Counted from the first letter of the stretch, positions 12,601 to 22,964 are shown. The stretch is 64,000 nt of DNA from Odiellus spinosus (GCA_963920705.1 OY987233.1:9535459-9599458), one strand, 5' to 3'. Notes: generated from the letters alone by a model not told the origin. Numbers and translations are program-made.

Positions 12601-12672
12601 TTTCACCTTTTCCGAAGGTTGATATTCGTTAAAATCTTCGTCGTCACAAATTACTTCTAGATTTTGAATCAT
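3683..12672 (-). CDS. IQCA1: Dynein regulatory complex subunit 11 (IQ and AAA domain protein)
   Basis: Seventeen exons in phase: 12607-12672, 11558-11770, 10856-10975, 8626-8844, 7802-7873, 7490-7722, 6894-7041, 6723-6858, 6018-6083, 5803-5948, 5624-5730, 5203-5390, 4822-5105, 4221-4398, 4041-4162, 3865-3981, 3683-3799. They give about 843 residues, near the length of vertebrate IQCA1. The N-terminal half is helical, with IQ-type segments (VIQIHERARQGQSRAR; VWRGYRTRQYVKMHR). A lysine-rich linker ends KKEKDLTPDR, typical of this family. The AAA domain has a P-loop-like GPRGNGKRLL and FIDEAEKTF in the Walker B position. DRC11 is part of the nexin-dynein regulatory complex of motile axonemes, so this species should have flagellated sperm or cilia. 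The start exon is short and an extra 5' exon cannot be excluded. Exon 10/11 requires a GC-AG intron. Confidence 0.88.
4409..4817. mobile_element. MITE-D copy forming a whole IQCA1 intron
   Basis: Inverted termini of about 40 bp (AAAAGTCTATAACTTTATTC at the left, the same inward sequence at the right) enclose a roughly 330-bp body containing GTAAACAACGCC and GCTTAATACTATCAG in both orientations. Further copies lie at about 17694-18096 and 23818-24190. The host intron is 4399-4821, so only 14 nt of it are not MITE-D. No transposase is encoded. Confidence 0.85.
6128..6650. repeat. Minisatellite of about 33 bp in an IQCA1 intron
   Basis: Units share CCATTGGGTTCAAGTACAAC followed by TCTGCACAAGAAT. 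About five units between 6440 and 6600 are almost identical, and the flanking units on the left are strongly diverged. The array fills most of the 6084-6722 intron. Open frames across it on both strands are repeat artefacts. Confidence 0.85.
7889..8172 (+). mobile_element. MITE-A copy in IQCA1 intron
   Basis: Full-length MITE-A with the AGCTGCGTTCATACTAGGCC end at the left. It begins 15 bp from the acceptor boundary of the IQCA1 exon at 7802-7873. It abuts a fold-back C fragment on its right. Confidence 0.8.
8176..8622. mobile_element. Fold-back C fragment plus 130-bp companion repeat
   Basis: About 8176-8450 carries the fold-back C internal blocks (AAACTAGAAATAAATTTAAA, ATAGGCTTA, GGATTAGGCCTA). 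From 8495 to 8622 runs a sequence starting TTCCCTAACATTTAATTCAA that recurs at 35735-35870, also directly after a fold-back C end. The right edge lies about 3 bp from the splice donor of IQCA1 exon 8626-8844. Confidence 0.7.
9245..9960. repeat. Minisatellite of about 29 bp in IQCA1 intron
   Basis: Units combine TTTTTAAAATATCTTAAAAT with TCCCTGAC, repeated over 20 times in two blocks. The blocks are interrupted at about 9440-9535 by a variant segment (TTTGGTTCATTTTCAAATTC) that returns at 9830-9930. The 8845-10855 intron holds no exon that I can see. Confidence 0.85.
9960..10850. other. Intron interior without recognisable features
   Basis: This is the rest of the intron between IQCA1 exons 3 and 4. 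I see AT-rich unique sequence with no coherent exon, RNA gene or element family. The segment from about 10735 was copied into the duplicated block beginning near 16440. Confidence 0.5.
11344..11517. mobile_element. Fold-back B, internally deleted copy
   Basis: It begins CTTGGAGCTAAAAACA and contains the family blocks ACGTATTCCAGAATTTTT and TTTAGACACG followed by GGTGTTTAAATTAATTTC. It ends close to an inverted GGCTCCAA. It lies in the intron between IQCA1 exons 2 and 3. Confidence 0.65.
11916..12346. mobile_element. Fold-back C, complete copy
   Basis: Long terminal inverted repeats start TAAAGGGAGAATGCAACCTA at the left and mirror this at the right. The left arm continues through ATAGGCCTAATCCACC and AAATAGGCTTAGC, and the right arm is its near-complement over about 150 bp. 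The short middle is unique. It lies in IQCA1 intron 1. Other copies or fragments are at about 8176, 35334 and 38376. Confidence 0.8.
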
Positions 12673-12942
12673 AATATAATCGACAATAAATATTCAAAGT
12701 AAAACCCTGGTTAAATTCTGAATATTTCCTCAAAATAAAATTCACCTTAAAACGCCCAGAAAAACAAAAGCATACATTTGTTTTTAATTCTACCATGTGG
12801 TTGTTTCCATGGTTACCTTGAGTTACATTGATTCGCTCTCTTTCGGCTTGGAGAGGTATTATCTATATATAATCTACATCACAAGCAACGTGGTTCGTTC
12901 CTTACTTCCTTCATGCATAAATTAATAGTGCCACTATTAATT

Positions 12943-13275
12943 AAACTTGGGAGCTAAAAATGAATTTATTTTCGGTATCACCGTGCCAAGACACGTATTC
13001 CAGAATTCTTACAGAATTTTAAGACACGTTTTTAGTGTTTAAATTAATTTATAAAGTTTGGTAAAATTTGAAAAAGATTAAAAGAATATCCTGGCGTTTA
13101 ATGCCCAAGTCATTGGCCATCAAATGCCGGCCTAGTCTTTTAATGTTGAGACAAGACTTTACAAGCGCTGTAGATGGCTGAAATAATATGATTGGTCCGA
13201 TTTTATACTTACTTTTATTCAAATTTTAATGAGAAATTCATTTAAACACCAAAAATGTGCTTTTTTTGGCATTAT
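12943..13275. mobile_element. Fold-back B truncated by a minisatellite
   Basis: The left arm (CTTGGGAGCTAAAAATGAAT) and centre (TTTAATGTTGAGACAAGACT) match the 36.3-kb copy. The right arm stops in the middle of the block that normally reads TTTTTTGGCACGGTGAT, where the 13.26-kb minisatellite starts. Confidence 0.7.
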
Positions 13276-16200
13276 GGTCGCCATTGGAAAGATGAGAAAC
13301 AAGATGGTCGCCATTATAAAGATGAAAAACTAGATGGACGCCATTATAAAGATGAAAAACAAGATGGTCGCCATTAAAAACATTATAAACAAGATGGACG
13401 CCATTAAAAAAAGATGAAAAAAAGAGATGGTCGCCATTAAAAACATTATAAACAAGATGGACGCCATTAAAAAAAAGATGAAAAACAAGATGGTCGCCAT
13501 TAAAAATATTATAAACAAGATGGACGCCATTAAAAAAAGATGAAAAACAAGATGGTTGCCATTAAAAACATTATAAACAAGATGGACGCCATTAAAAAAA
13601 AGATGAAAAACAAGATGGTCGCCATTAAAAATATTATAAACAAGATGGACGCCATTAAAAAAAGATGAAAAACAAGATGGTTGCCATTAAAAATATTATA
13701 AACAAGATGGACGCCATTAAAAAAAGATGAAAAACAAGATGGTTGCCATTAAAAACATTATAAACAAGATGGACGCCATTAAAAAAAGATGAAAAACAAG
13801 ATGGTCGCCATTAAAAACATTATAAACAAGATGGACGCCATTAAAAAAAGATGAAAAACAAGATGGTCGCCATTAAAAACATTATAAACAAGATGGACGC
13901 CATTAAAAAAAGATGAAAAACAAGATGGTTGCCATTAAAAACATTATAAACAAGATGGACGCCATTAAAAAAAGATGAAAAACAAGATGGTCGCCATTAA
14001 AAACATTATAAACAAGATGGACGCCATTAAAAAAAGATGAAAAAAGAGATGGTCGCCATTAAAAACATTATAAACAAGATGGACGCCATTAAAAAAAAAG
14101 ATGAAAAACAAGATGGTCGCCATTAAAAATATTATAAACAAGATGGACGCCATTAAAAAAAGGTGAAAAACAAGATGGTTGCCATTAAAAATATTATAAA
14201 CAAGATGGACGCCATTAAAAACATTATAAACAAGATGGACGCCATTAAAAAAAGATGAAAAACAAGATGGTCGCCATTAAAAACATTATAAACAAGATGG
14301 ACGCCATTAAAAAAAGATGAAAAACAAGATGGTCGCCATTAAAAACATTATAAACAAGATGGACGCCATTAAAAAAAGATGAAAAACAAGATGGTTGCCA
14401 TTAAAAACATTATAAACAAGATGGACGCCATTAAAAAAAGATGAAAAACAAGATGGTCGCCATTAAAAACATTATAAACAAGATGGACGCCATTAAAAAA
14501 AGATGAAAAAAGAGATGGTCGCCATTAAAAACATTATAAACAAGATGGACGCCATTAAAAAAAAGATGAAAAACAAGATGGTCGCCATTAAAAATATTAT
14601 AAACAAGATGGACGCCATTAAAAAAAGATGAAAAACAAGATGGTTGCCATTAAAAACATTATAAACAAGATGGTTGCCATTAAAAACATTATAAACAAGA
14701 TGGACGCCATTAAAAAAAGATGAAAAACAAGATGGTCGCCATTAAAAACATTATAAACAAGATGGACGCCATTAAAAACATTATAAACAAGATGGACGCC
14801 ATTAAAAAAAGATGAAAAACAAGATGGTTGCCATTAAAAACATTATAAACAAGATGGACGCCATTAAAAAAAAGATGAAAAACAAGATGGTTGCCATTAA
14901 AAACATTATAAACAAGATGGACGCCATTAAAAAAAAGATGAAAAACAAGATGGTCGCCATTAAAAATATTATAAACACGATGGACGCCATTAAAAATATT
15001 ATAAACAAGATGGACGCCATTAAAAAAAGATGAAAAACAAGATGGTTGCCATTAAAAATATTATAAACAAGATGGACGCCATTAAAAAAAGATGAAAAAC
15101 AAGATGGTCGCCATTAAAAACATTATAAACAAGATGGACGCCATTAAAAAAAGATGAAAAACAAGATGGTCGCCATTAAAAATATTATAAACAAGATGGA
15201 CGCCATTAAAAAAAGATGAAAAACAAGATGGTCGCCATTAAAAACATTATAAACAAGATGGACGCCATTAAAAAAAGATGAAAAACAAGATGGTCGCCAT
15301 TAAAAATATTATAAACAAGATGGACGCCATTAAAAAAAGATGAAAAACAAGATGGTTGCCATTAAAAACATTATAAACAAGATGGACGCCATTAAAAAAA
15401 ATATGAAAAACAAGATGGTTGCCATTAAAAACATTATAAACAAGATGGACGCCGTTAAAAACATGAAAAACATGATGGTCGCCATTAAAAACATGAAAAA
15501 CAACATGGTCGCCATTAAAAACATTATAAACAAGATGGACGCCATTAAAAAAAAGATGAAAAACAAGATGGTTGCCATTAAAAACATTATAAACAAGATG
15601 GACGCCATTAAAAAAAAGATGAAAAACAAGATGGTCGCCATTAAAAATATTATAAACACGATGGACGCCATTAAAAATATTATAAACAAGATGGACGCCA
15701 TTAAAAAAAGATGAAAAACAAGATGGTTGCCATTAAAAATATTATAAACAAGATGGACGCCATTAAAAAAAGATGAAAAACAAGATGGTCGCCATTAAAA
15801 ACATTATAAACAAGATGGACGCCATTAAAAAAAGATGAAAAACAAGATGGTCGCCATTAAAAATATTATAAACAAGATGGACGCCATTAAAAAAAGATGA
15901 AAAACAAGATGGTCGCCATTAAAAACATTATAAACAAGATGGACGCCATTAAAAAAAGATGAAAAACAAGATGGTCGCCATTAAAAATATTATAAACAAG
16001 ATGGACGCCATTAAAAAAAGATGAAAAACAAGATGGTTGCCATTAAAAACATTATAAACAAGATGGACGCCATTAAAAAAAATATGAAAAACAAGATGGT
16101 TGCCATTAAAAACATTATAAACAAGATGGACGCCGTTAAAAACATGAAAAACATGATGGTCGCCATTAAAAACATGAAAAACAACATGGTCGCCATTAAA

Positions 16201-16300
16201 AGGATGAAAAACAAGATGGTCGCCATTAAAAATATGAAAACAAGATGGTTGCCATTGGAAAAATGAAAAACAAGATGGCCGCCATTGAAAATATGAAAAA
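13265..16300. repeat. 3-kb minisatellite with two alternating units
   Basis: Two related 30-32 bp units alternate: one contains GATGGTCGCCATTAAAAACA and then TTATAAACAA, the other GATGGACGCCATTAAAAAAA and then GATGAAAAACAA. The dimer is about 62 bp and occurs roughly 45-50 times. A larger period of 681 bp is present: rare variants at 14976 and 15401 recur at 15657 and 16082. Edges are degraded (CATTGGAAAGATGAG at the left, CATTGGAAAAATG at the right). Met/Ile/Phe-rich open frames across it are artefacts. Confidence 0.95.
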
Positions 16301-16439
16301 CCACGAGTGCTGTTGAAAAGCAAGATACAATTACACGGGGTTCAAAAACTAGATGAAACCAGCCCGTAGGGCGGTGGTTCAACTGAATATAAGGAAAATA
16401 CTAATTTTTATTAGTTGTATAAGTGCTCCGAGTTTTAAT

Positions 16440-17540
16440 AAAACTTGTTTCCTTTGATTACTATTTAATAGACAAGAGGTTACGTAAGTGAGCATACGTC
16501 ACTAATTCTTGCACCAGGGGGATAATTACTTACCGTTTCTTGTGGAATGTCGAGAAATTAGAGAATCAAACCTTTTTCTTCTCTCTTTCGCTTCGGGTGC
16601 CTCGCGGAAATACTTCTGAATTATGAAGTCCAAGTTCTCCCACAAGAGCGGTAAGTACTTTGAAATATATTATTAAAAACAAGGAGCAGGCATGGGCCAA
16701 GAGATGGATTTATAATAAATTTTTTTGGTGTTTAAATTAATTTCTGAAGTTTGGTAAAATTTGAATTAAAGTAAATATAAAATCGGACCAATCATTATTT
16801 CAGCCTTCAACAGTGCTTGTAATGTCTTGTCTCAACATTAAGAGCATATGCCGGTATTTGATGCAAGGTCTTACGCATCAAATAATGGGCCTATTCTTTT
16901 AATGTTGAGACAAGACATTACAAGCGCTGTTGAAGGTTGCAATAATGATTGGTCCGATTTTATATTTACTTTCAAACTCGATTTTAATGGTGATTTGCCA
17001 TTGAATTTCTTTTAATTAAAATTTTTTTTTTATTGATTTTGAGGGTAAATATTAATATACATTTGGATATTTGATTTAAATGACCTTGTCCAATTAAATT
17101 AAGAAACAAAAATCACGTGTCATGCGCTCTTTAAAGTCAATTGATTCTTCTCCATTACACGTGAATTATTATAAACGCCTTGATTGGTTAAAAATACAAA
17201 TAATGCGATTGAAACTAGACAACTACAGATATTAAACTAGTAATAATGAACAAAAAACGCATTAGTTTAAAACAGTTGTAAAATCCCTTACGGCAAAATA
17301 AAATGGGAAAAAATATTTTAATTTCACATTTTCATCTCAAATTGCTTTTAGATTTTAAATGATAATAGAGTCGTTAACATATATTCAAATTTCTAAAGCT
17401 CTGGTTAATTTTAAGTATTTCCTCAAAGAATAATTGGCCTTACAATTCGAAGAAAAACAAACCAAAAAAATTTGTTTTAAATTCTATCGACTGGTTATAT
17501 CTATAAACAAGTGGTATAAATGATAAGGAAAATGTAAATT
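16440..17540 (-). pseudogene. Decayed duplicate of the IQCA1 5' region
   Basis: Sequence at 16445-16690 matches 10735-11010, including a damaged copy of exon 3 (about 16530-16645, with small deletions and a lost frame). Sequence at 17200-17500 matches 12460-12810, including a remnant of exon 1 in which the start codon is changed (CAT to GAT on the plus strand) and about 38 nt are missing. Exon 2 is absent and its place is taken by a fold-back B copy. The block is in the same orientation as the parent, so this is a tandem segmental duplication that decayed. Confidence 0.75.
16715..17000. mobile_element. Fold-back B copy inside the duplicated block
   Basis: Contains GGTGTTTAAATTAATTTCTG, GACCAATCATTATTTCAGCC and the two inverted TAATGTTGAGACAAGAC-type centres of the family. 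Its outer ends are eroded. Confidence 0.65.
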
Positions 17541-17693
17541 AGCTGTAACAGCTCCAAGTTTTAATAAAATTGTGATTAAGGGGGGAAAGGTTTTGTGTTT
17601 TGTAATAAAATACCAGTCGGTTTCGCGCGGTCTTTTTCGTAAAGGTTCTTAATCTAAATGACGTAATAAAATGATAAAACTATAAATATCATC

Positions 17694-18096
17694 AAAAACC
17701 TATAATTTTAATCCATAAAAGTAAACAACGCCCCTAGTTTAATATTATCAGGAAAAGGTTCGGGTAAACATACCGGAAGATTCTGCAGGATTCGAGACAC
17801 TCTAGCGGCCGCAGTTGCCGTGTAAATAGTGAAATCGGAAGCAACACTCTGCGGAGAAATTCATTCCGGAGTTGGTAGGGAAGACAATATAGCCAAACGC
17901 GGCCCGCCTAAATTCCATCACTCTCTCCTGACTCAAAATACCGAGCTGAAGAGCACAAATTACTTGAGTAAGACAGGGGTGATGACTTTTATGGCTTTTT
18001 TAAGTGATGGGCTACATGACTTAAAACTGGACTTTTGCTGATAGTACTAAGCTACGGGGTGTTGTTTACTTTTATGTAATAAAGTTATAGACTTTT
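17694..18096. mobile_element. MITE-D copy, intergenic
   Basis: Ends share the MITE-D termini (CATAAAAGTAAACAACGCCC at the left, GTTGTTTACTTTTATGTAAT at the right), and the body carries GATTCTGCAGGATTCGAGAC. A 50-bp terminal fragment of the same family lies at 18431-18480. The rest of 18097-18670 is unique and contains nothing I can name. Confidence 0.75.
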
Positions 18097-18672
18097 GGTA
18101 AAATTTACATCATTCAGATTATCCGTATATGTTAACTAGGCCTGCAACACAATTGAAATAAATATCCTAATAATTATATTTCATTATACATAATATCGGC
18201 TAAAGAAAAAAACATGTGTTAAATTCCCACAGTGATGTAGCAAATTTATCTCACGCGCATACGTAAAGTATAAAGAATAGAAAAAACACTTCATAATTAC
18301 AAAAGGGCATAATATGAGATTAAAATATCTTAATTAGATCTGTTAATGAAAGTGAGGAATAGAAGTCACTAGTAAAAATGGTTCTTGAAATCGAAGTCAG
18401 AACTTGGGTAGAGTTCTAATGAGTCTATCCAAAAGTCTATCACTTTATTCCATAAAAGTAGCTTAATATTATCAGCAAATGTCTCTGACTCGAGAAACAT
18501 ACTTTAATATTTTTGCCTAGATTAATGGCACACTTCCCTCGAAGATAACTAACTTCATTTACTTCTGGAAACGTTATCTATAGAGCCAATCAGTAAAAGA
18601 AAGATAATTAAATAAAATAGTATGTCGAAGTGGGAATTAATTCAAAATTAGTTCTGGTGTTCAGAAACCATC

Positions 18673-20330
18673 ATGAATTTCCAAAGATTGGTACTAGGTA
18701 TAGTCCTATCATGCGTGTTGGGTCTTATATTCGACATTACCATCGCTCAAGACACTGAAGAAGTCACACTAATCACTAAAAATGACGCTTACTACAAAGC
18801 GAATTTGACGTGGACATTGAAGAACTTCTTCACCTTGTCCAAAGAAGATTGGAGTATTCAAAGCCCGTATTATCCAGCACGAACCACAAATGGAATTCAA
18901 TGGTTTCTCATCGCTGTTCAATCATCGCCTCGTAACTCCAACAAAGACTTTGACTTGTATCTCAATCAGATCAACGTTTCTCGAAGTATCAACGTACTTG
19001 ACGTGTCTCTGGACTGCGCCGTCATCGATGTGAAAGGAAATAGAAGATTAAGGAAAGCCAAACCAAGATACAACATCCTAAAAGAAGGAGTTGGAACGCC
19101 GTATATTTTCTACCCGTTTCTCAGTCGTCAAACTTTGATTGAAAATAAAGAGGAATTAGTACCAAAAGGACATTTAACCATTCAATGCATCATAGAAGGA
19201 TTTGTTACGAAACAGAATGATTCCGCGGACATCTTGGTTAGAACCGAAGAAAAGTTAAAGGTATATGTTTTTTGGAAGTTGAAGGACTAGGGAACATGGC
19301 TTAATTTAGGCCAAGGATCCTGTTTGTAAGAAGGATCAGAAGTCAGAGAGAATAGATAAGCTACCACACTAGCATTTCTTAATCGATTTGAAACGGTTCA
19401 AATCAAACCGATATTCAAATCGCCCGCCAGGAATCGATTTAAGCCTCTCGCGTTATCTTTATAATCGATTTATCGTAGCTTCATCTATCGGTTGTTGAAA
19501 CCGAATCGGTACAAAACTAGTTCCCGAAGCAGTTTCGTGAAATCGAATTAAATCGATTCGAGGAAAGACGGTTTCCCGTTCACACGACTCTAGCGAAACG
19601 TTTTGAAACGATTCCAAGGCCTAGTATGAACGCGGCTATAGAGTCGTCATGATTGGGTCATGCGCAGTATAGAGTTTATTTCTTTCGATTCCGTCAAGAA
19701 CAAACGGGTATTAAGCGTAGAAATTCTAGCTCTCTCTGAACAATTCTTACATTTCTTGGAGAAAATTTGGTCTCTATTTTTAACAATACCCTGTAACTAA
19801 AGATTACGAACGCGAGCCTTTATTACTTCTGATACTCTTTTTTGTTGCCTAATTTGAAGACTGAACCAATCAACTGCGCTATGGAACAAGCGCGTGACAC
19901 TTTACAACGACTGCAATCACGAGATTTTGTCTACAAAAGTGACGTCACTGTCAGTACAAATGGTAGAGTGTTCCTAGGTCACAAGGAAATTTTATCAGCC
20001 AGATCTTCGTACTTTAAAAACGCATTGATCAACTCTACCAAACTCGATTTAAGTAAAGACTTAAACGCGATTGAACTTGGCGATTTTATAGATTTCATTT
20101 ACAAAGCTAAAACCACTAATTTGGCTGTTAGTTGTTACACATTGTATAATTTGGCAACGAAATACGATTTGGGTTGTTTAAAACAAACTTGCGAAGATAT
20201 TCTAATTGGGAGCATTAATTACAACTCAGTTAACAAGCTGTTAAACTTGGTGGAGAGTAACGGAGCTGGTAAATTAAAGAGAGCAATTTTTGATTGTTTA
20301 GCCGATGACCCTAAGTGTCTTCCTAAATAA
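18673..20330 (+). CDS. Secreted MATH-BTB protein, paralogue 1
   Basis: Two exons, 18673-19260 and 19860-20330, join in phase 0 (donor GTATATG, acceptor after AATTTGAAG) for 352 residues. A signal peptide (about 1-25, ending DITIAQ) precedes a MATH domain (about 33-185: LTWTLKNFF, GIQWFLIAV, DFDLYL) and a BTB domain (about 210-320: DVTVSTNGRVFLGHKEILSA, SYFKNAL, DFIDFIY) with a short BACK-like tail. MATH-BTB proteins are normally cytosolic or nuclear Cul3 substrate adaptors. This one has eight cysteines after the signal peptide, at positions matched in the neighbour, and NLT/NVS/NST/NDS sequons, arguing for an oxidising compartment. The 599-bp intron contains a MITE-A copy. Without splicing, a 205-residue MATH-only product would result. 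Confidence 0.82.
19359..19637 (-). mobile_element. MITE-A copy in the MATH-BTB intron
   Basis: Inverted orientation, starting AGCTACCACACTAGCATTTC and ending CTAGTATGAACGCGGCT. It makes up nearly half of the 19261-19859 intron that the intronless neighbour lacks. Confidence 0.82.
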
Positions 20331-20471
20331 TAAACTTAAAGAGAAATTAGGTATTTTTTTTAATGTAAAATACCAAATATTTGAATAAAGTTATGAATGT
20401 TTCAAATATATGAATATTTGTTCAATGTATTTGGGCCTGAAAGAAAATAAATCGAAGCTACTACTCTATAG

Positions 20472-20735
20472 AGCTGCATTCGATACCTTGGAATCGATTT
20501 AAACAATTTAAAAACGTTTCGCTAGAATAATGCGAAACGGGAAACCGTCTTTCCTCGAATCGATTTGATTCAGTCTCTCGAAACTGCTTCGGGAACCAGT
20601 TTCGTACCGATTCGATTTCAACAAGCTACGATAAATCGATTTATGAAGATAAGGCCTGAGCACACACTTAAAACGATTCCTGGCGATTTGAATATCGGTT
20701 TGATTTTACCGTTTCAAATCGATTAAGAAAAGCAT
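20472..20735 (+). mobile_element. MITE-A copy between the MATH-BTB genes
   Basis: Carries the CTGCATTCGATACC variant of the left end and the TTTCAAATCGATTAAG right end. The remainder of 20331-21277 is AT-rich sequence with no other recognised feature and presumably includes the promoter of paralogue 2. Confidence 0.75.
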
Positions 20736-21277
20736 AGATGGAGTCGGCATACCGTAATATTTCCTTATTCGAATTAATACAGTATAGGGCAAAGCGATGT
20801 CGATTCAATATTGAAGAACATAATGTTACTTGATTTTCTATACACCAAATAATTGCAAAATATGAACAAATATTAATAATCTAAAAATATATTTTAAAGC
20901 TGCTCGGAAAATAGATATTGGATTATCCTTAATGCTGAATCATTCCACTATAATTTAGAGTTAAAATTTCCAGCCATGACTCAGCTAATCTGAATCTCCT
21001 ATTTTTTAAAACGTAAAGATCTTATTTCCATTTTATTGTTCGAAGTTTACTGGAAGCCCTGCTGAAATTTATGCAAGTAATTTAATATTACAAATCAGAC
21101 CAAATAAGTCAGTTCCGTGTGAAATTAATTCACCTGTTGATTCCTGATAAAATACATTAAAAAAATACCTTTCGCAACACTTTATCACTACGCAGATAAA
21201 ATAAAAAACCTAACGAACAGTTGCTTCTTATTCCCTAACGAATTTCGCATCTTCACAGTTGTAACAAATAGTGCAAG

Positions 21278-22321
21278 ATGAAGGTCCAAGTTGTAATAAC
21301 CACGATAGTTCTGATCTGTACTTTAAGCGCGTACGCTAAAGAAGTAACTGAAACTATTACAGTTATAACCGAAAACTTGGCCCATTACCGAACCGATATA
21401 ACTTGGATCATAGAACACTTCGAAGACTTGCCATTCGTAGCCCCACCAGCGACAACTTACTATAACCCGAGCATTACGAGTCCCGCTTTCCCAGCCAATA
21501 GCAAAGCGGGAGTTCAATGGAGACTCATAGCTTATCCTTCAAATGATCGTCATGGAAGCGCGGATTTCAACCTAGTCGTCGAATCGGTAAAGAAACCTTC
21601 GAACAGTACGTTAGATGCGAGAGTTACTTGCGGAATTGTGGATAGAAACGGAAAAATATTGTCTAAACAAAGTGAAGAAATTAATCTAAACGTTTACTTG
21701 TTTCAACTGGCGACGCGCGAAGAAATTAAACTTAAAGCCGTTGATGTCTTACCGGAAGGTCACTTGACGTTGAAATGCAACATAGTGGGAACTTTAACCA
21801 TCGGAGATAAGAGTCACGTCACGAGTGAAGAACTCACCAATAAAAAGATACCAATTTCACAATGCGCCAATGAAATTGCTTTGGATACTTTAGACAGGCT
21901 TAGCCGTTATAATTACAACTTGCGAAAGGATGGCGTAATGATTGCATCAGGAACCCGTTTGCAATTCCATAAAGACATTCTTTCTAACCGTTCACCACTT
22001 CTTAAAACGGCATTGGATAAAGCAACCTATCTAGATTTTGGAAACCTCTTAACTTCTCAAGAGTTGAAAGATTTTGTGACGTTCTTGTACACAGGAACGG
22101 CGGAAAATCTTGGAGAATCTTGTAAAAATTTGTACCCATTTGTCAAGCGATACTACCGTCAAGATTGTTTGCTATCTACTTGCGAAGACGTCTTCATCGG
22201 CCAAGTACGAGAAGAAACCGCGTACGAATTACTTCGTTTCAGTTTAGAGAGTGGTATTACAAATTTAACAAAAGCAGCCGCGACTTGTTTAAAACAAGGA
22301 TCTAATTGTAACAATGCTTAA
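21278..22321 (+). CDS. Secreted MATH-BTB protein, paralogue 2
   Basis: A single exon of 347 residues. The signal peptide is clear (MKVQVVITTIVLICTLSAYA). A MATH domain follows (ITWIIEHFED, GVQWRLIAYPSN, ADFNLVV, GHLTLKC), then a linker and a BTB domain (DGVMIASGTRLQFHKDILSN, LTSQELKDFVTFLYTG) with a C-terminal helical tail. The mature chain has exactly eight cysteines: two in MATH, one in the linker, three in BTB and two in the tail, each with a counterpart in paralogue 1. Sequons NST, NRS and NLT are present. The start is fixed by the signal peptide, and the stop is followed by AATAAA near 22341. The function of an extracellular or luminal MATH-BTB protein is unknown to me. Confidence 0.85.
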   Translation: MKVQVVITTIVLICTLSAYAKEVTETITVITENLAHYRTDITWIIEHFEDLPFVAPPATTYYNPSITSPAFPANSKAGVQWRLIAYPSNDRHGSADFNLVVESVKKPSNSTLDARVTCGIVDRNGKILSKQSEEINLNVYLFQLATREEIKLKAVDVLPEGHLTLKCNIVGTLTIGDKSHVTSEELTNKKIPISQCANEIALDTLDRLSRYNYNLRKDGVMIASGTRLQFHKDILSNRSPLLKTALDKATYLDFGNLLTSQELKDFVTFLYTGTAENLGESCKNLYPFVKRYYRQDCLLSTCEDVFIGQVREETAYELLRFSLESGITNLTKAAATCLKQGSNCNNA

Positions 22322-22964
22322 TTTGATTGTAATTTTGATTAAATAAAATTACGTAGTGTTTCAACATTTAATGGTATTTTTAATAATCCCGAGGTGAAGT
22401 ATTGTTAATCAAAGGGAGAATGCAGTTTGAAAAAAGGTCCACTAATTCCCACGCAAAACATTTCCTAATTAAAATTTTGGGCAGCTTCGTTCGAAAGTAG
22501 AAAACACATTCAGCGGCTGTAGTCCCGTTGCCCCCACAGGTCTCTCACCACAGGAAGTATTGTGGAATAATTGCAACGGGTGGGTCCATCCTGACCCCCT
22601 ATTCCTATCTCCGCCCGTTGCGGGGACAACTACCTTTACACGAAAAACCTTCCTGGGTAGCCATAACTATACTAACTACTTGAGATCCTGTTTGACGTTA
22701 GAGGACGTTTAAGAATGCACGCTAGATTTTCTTAATCCTCTTTATCGAACGGTGTACAGTAGTTAATAGCCCTACTACTGTGTAATCAAATCTGAGTAGA
22801 GCGGAAAAAAAAATAAAAAAAAAATCCTATTCAGTAACAGCTGCAAATGAATTAATTGGCAGTCGAAGTCAAAATAATAAAGGATGATTTACTTGTGATA
22901 TTAGTTACGTACGAGTAGAATACAATTAGCGGAAAACAAACGGTAATTACGTGACTAGCGTGTA
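22322..22964. other. Intergenic segment with a GC-rich block
   Basis: Mostly unique. 22420-22436 resembles a stub of the fold-back C end (GGGAGAATGCAG). The block 22505-22640 is unusually GC-rich and has complementary motifs (TAGTCCCGTTGC and GCAACGGGTGG). I could not match it to a tRNA, snRNA or SINE that I know. Confidence 0.4.

Noticed and set aside
13330-16382. Long Met/Ile/Phe-rich open frames on both strands
   Set aside because: They exist only because the minisatellite unit lacks stops in some frames. No start context, no splice structure, and the composition follows the repeat.
22505-22640. GC-rich block as a possible structural RNA gene
   Set aside because: No cloverleaf, box C/D, H/ACA or snRNA motif could be recognised, and no promoter was visible.
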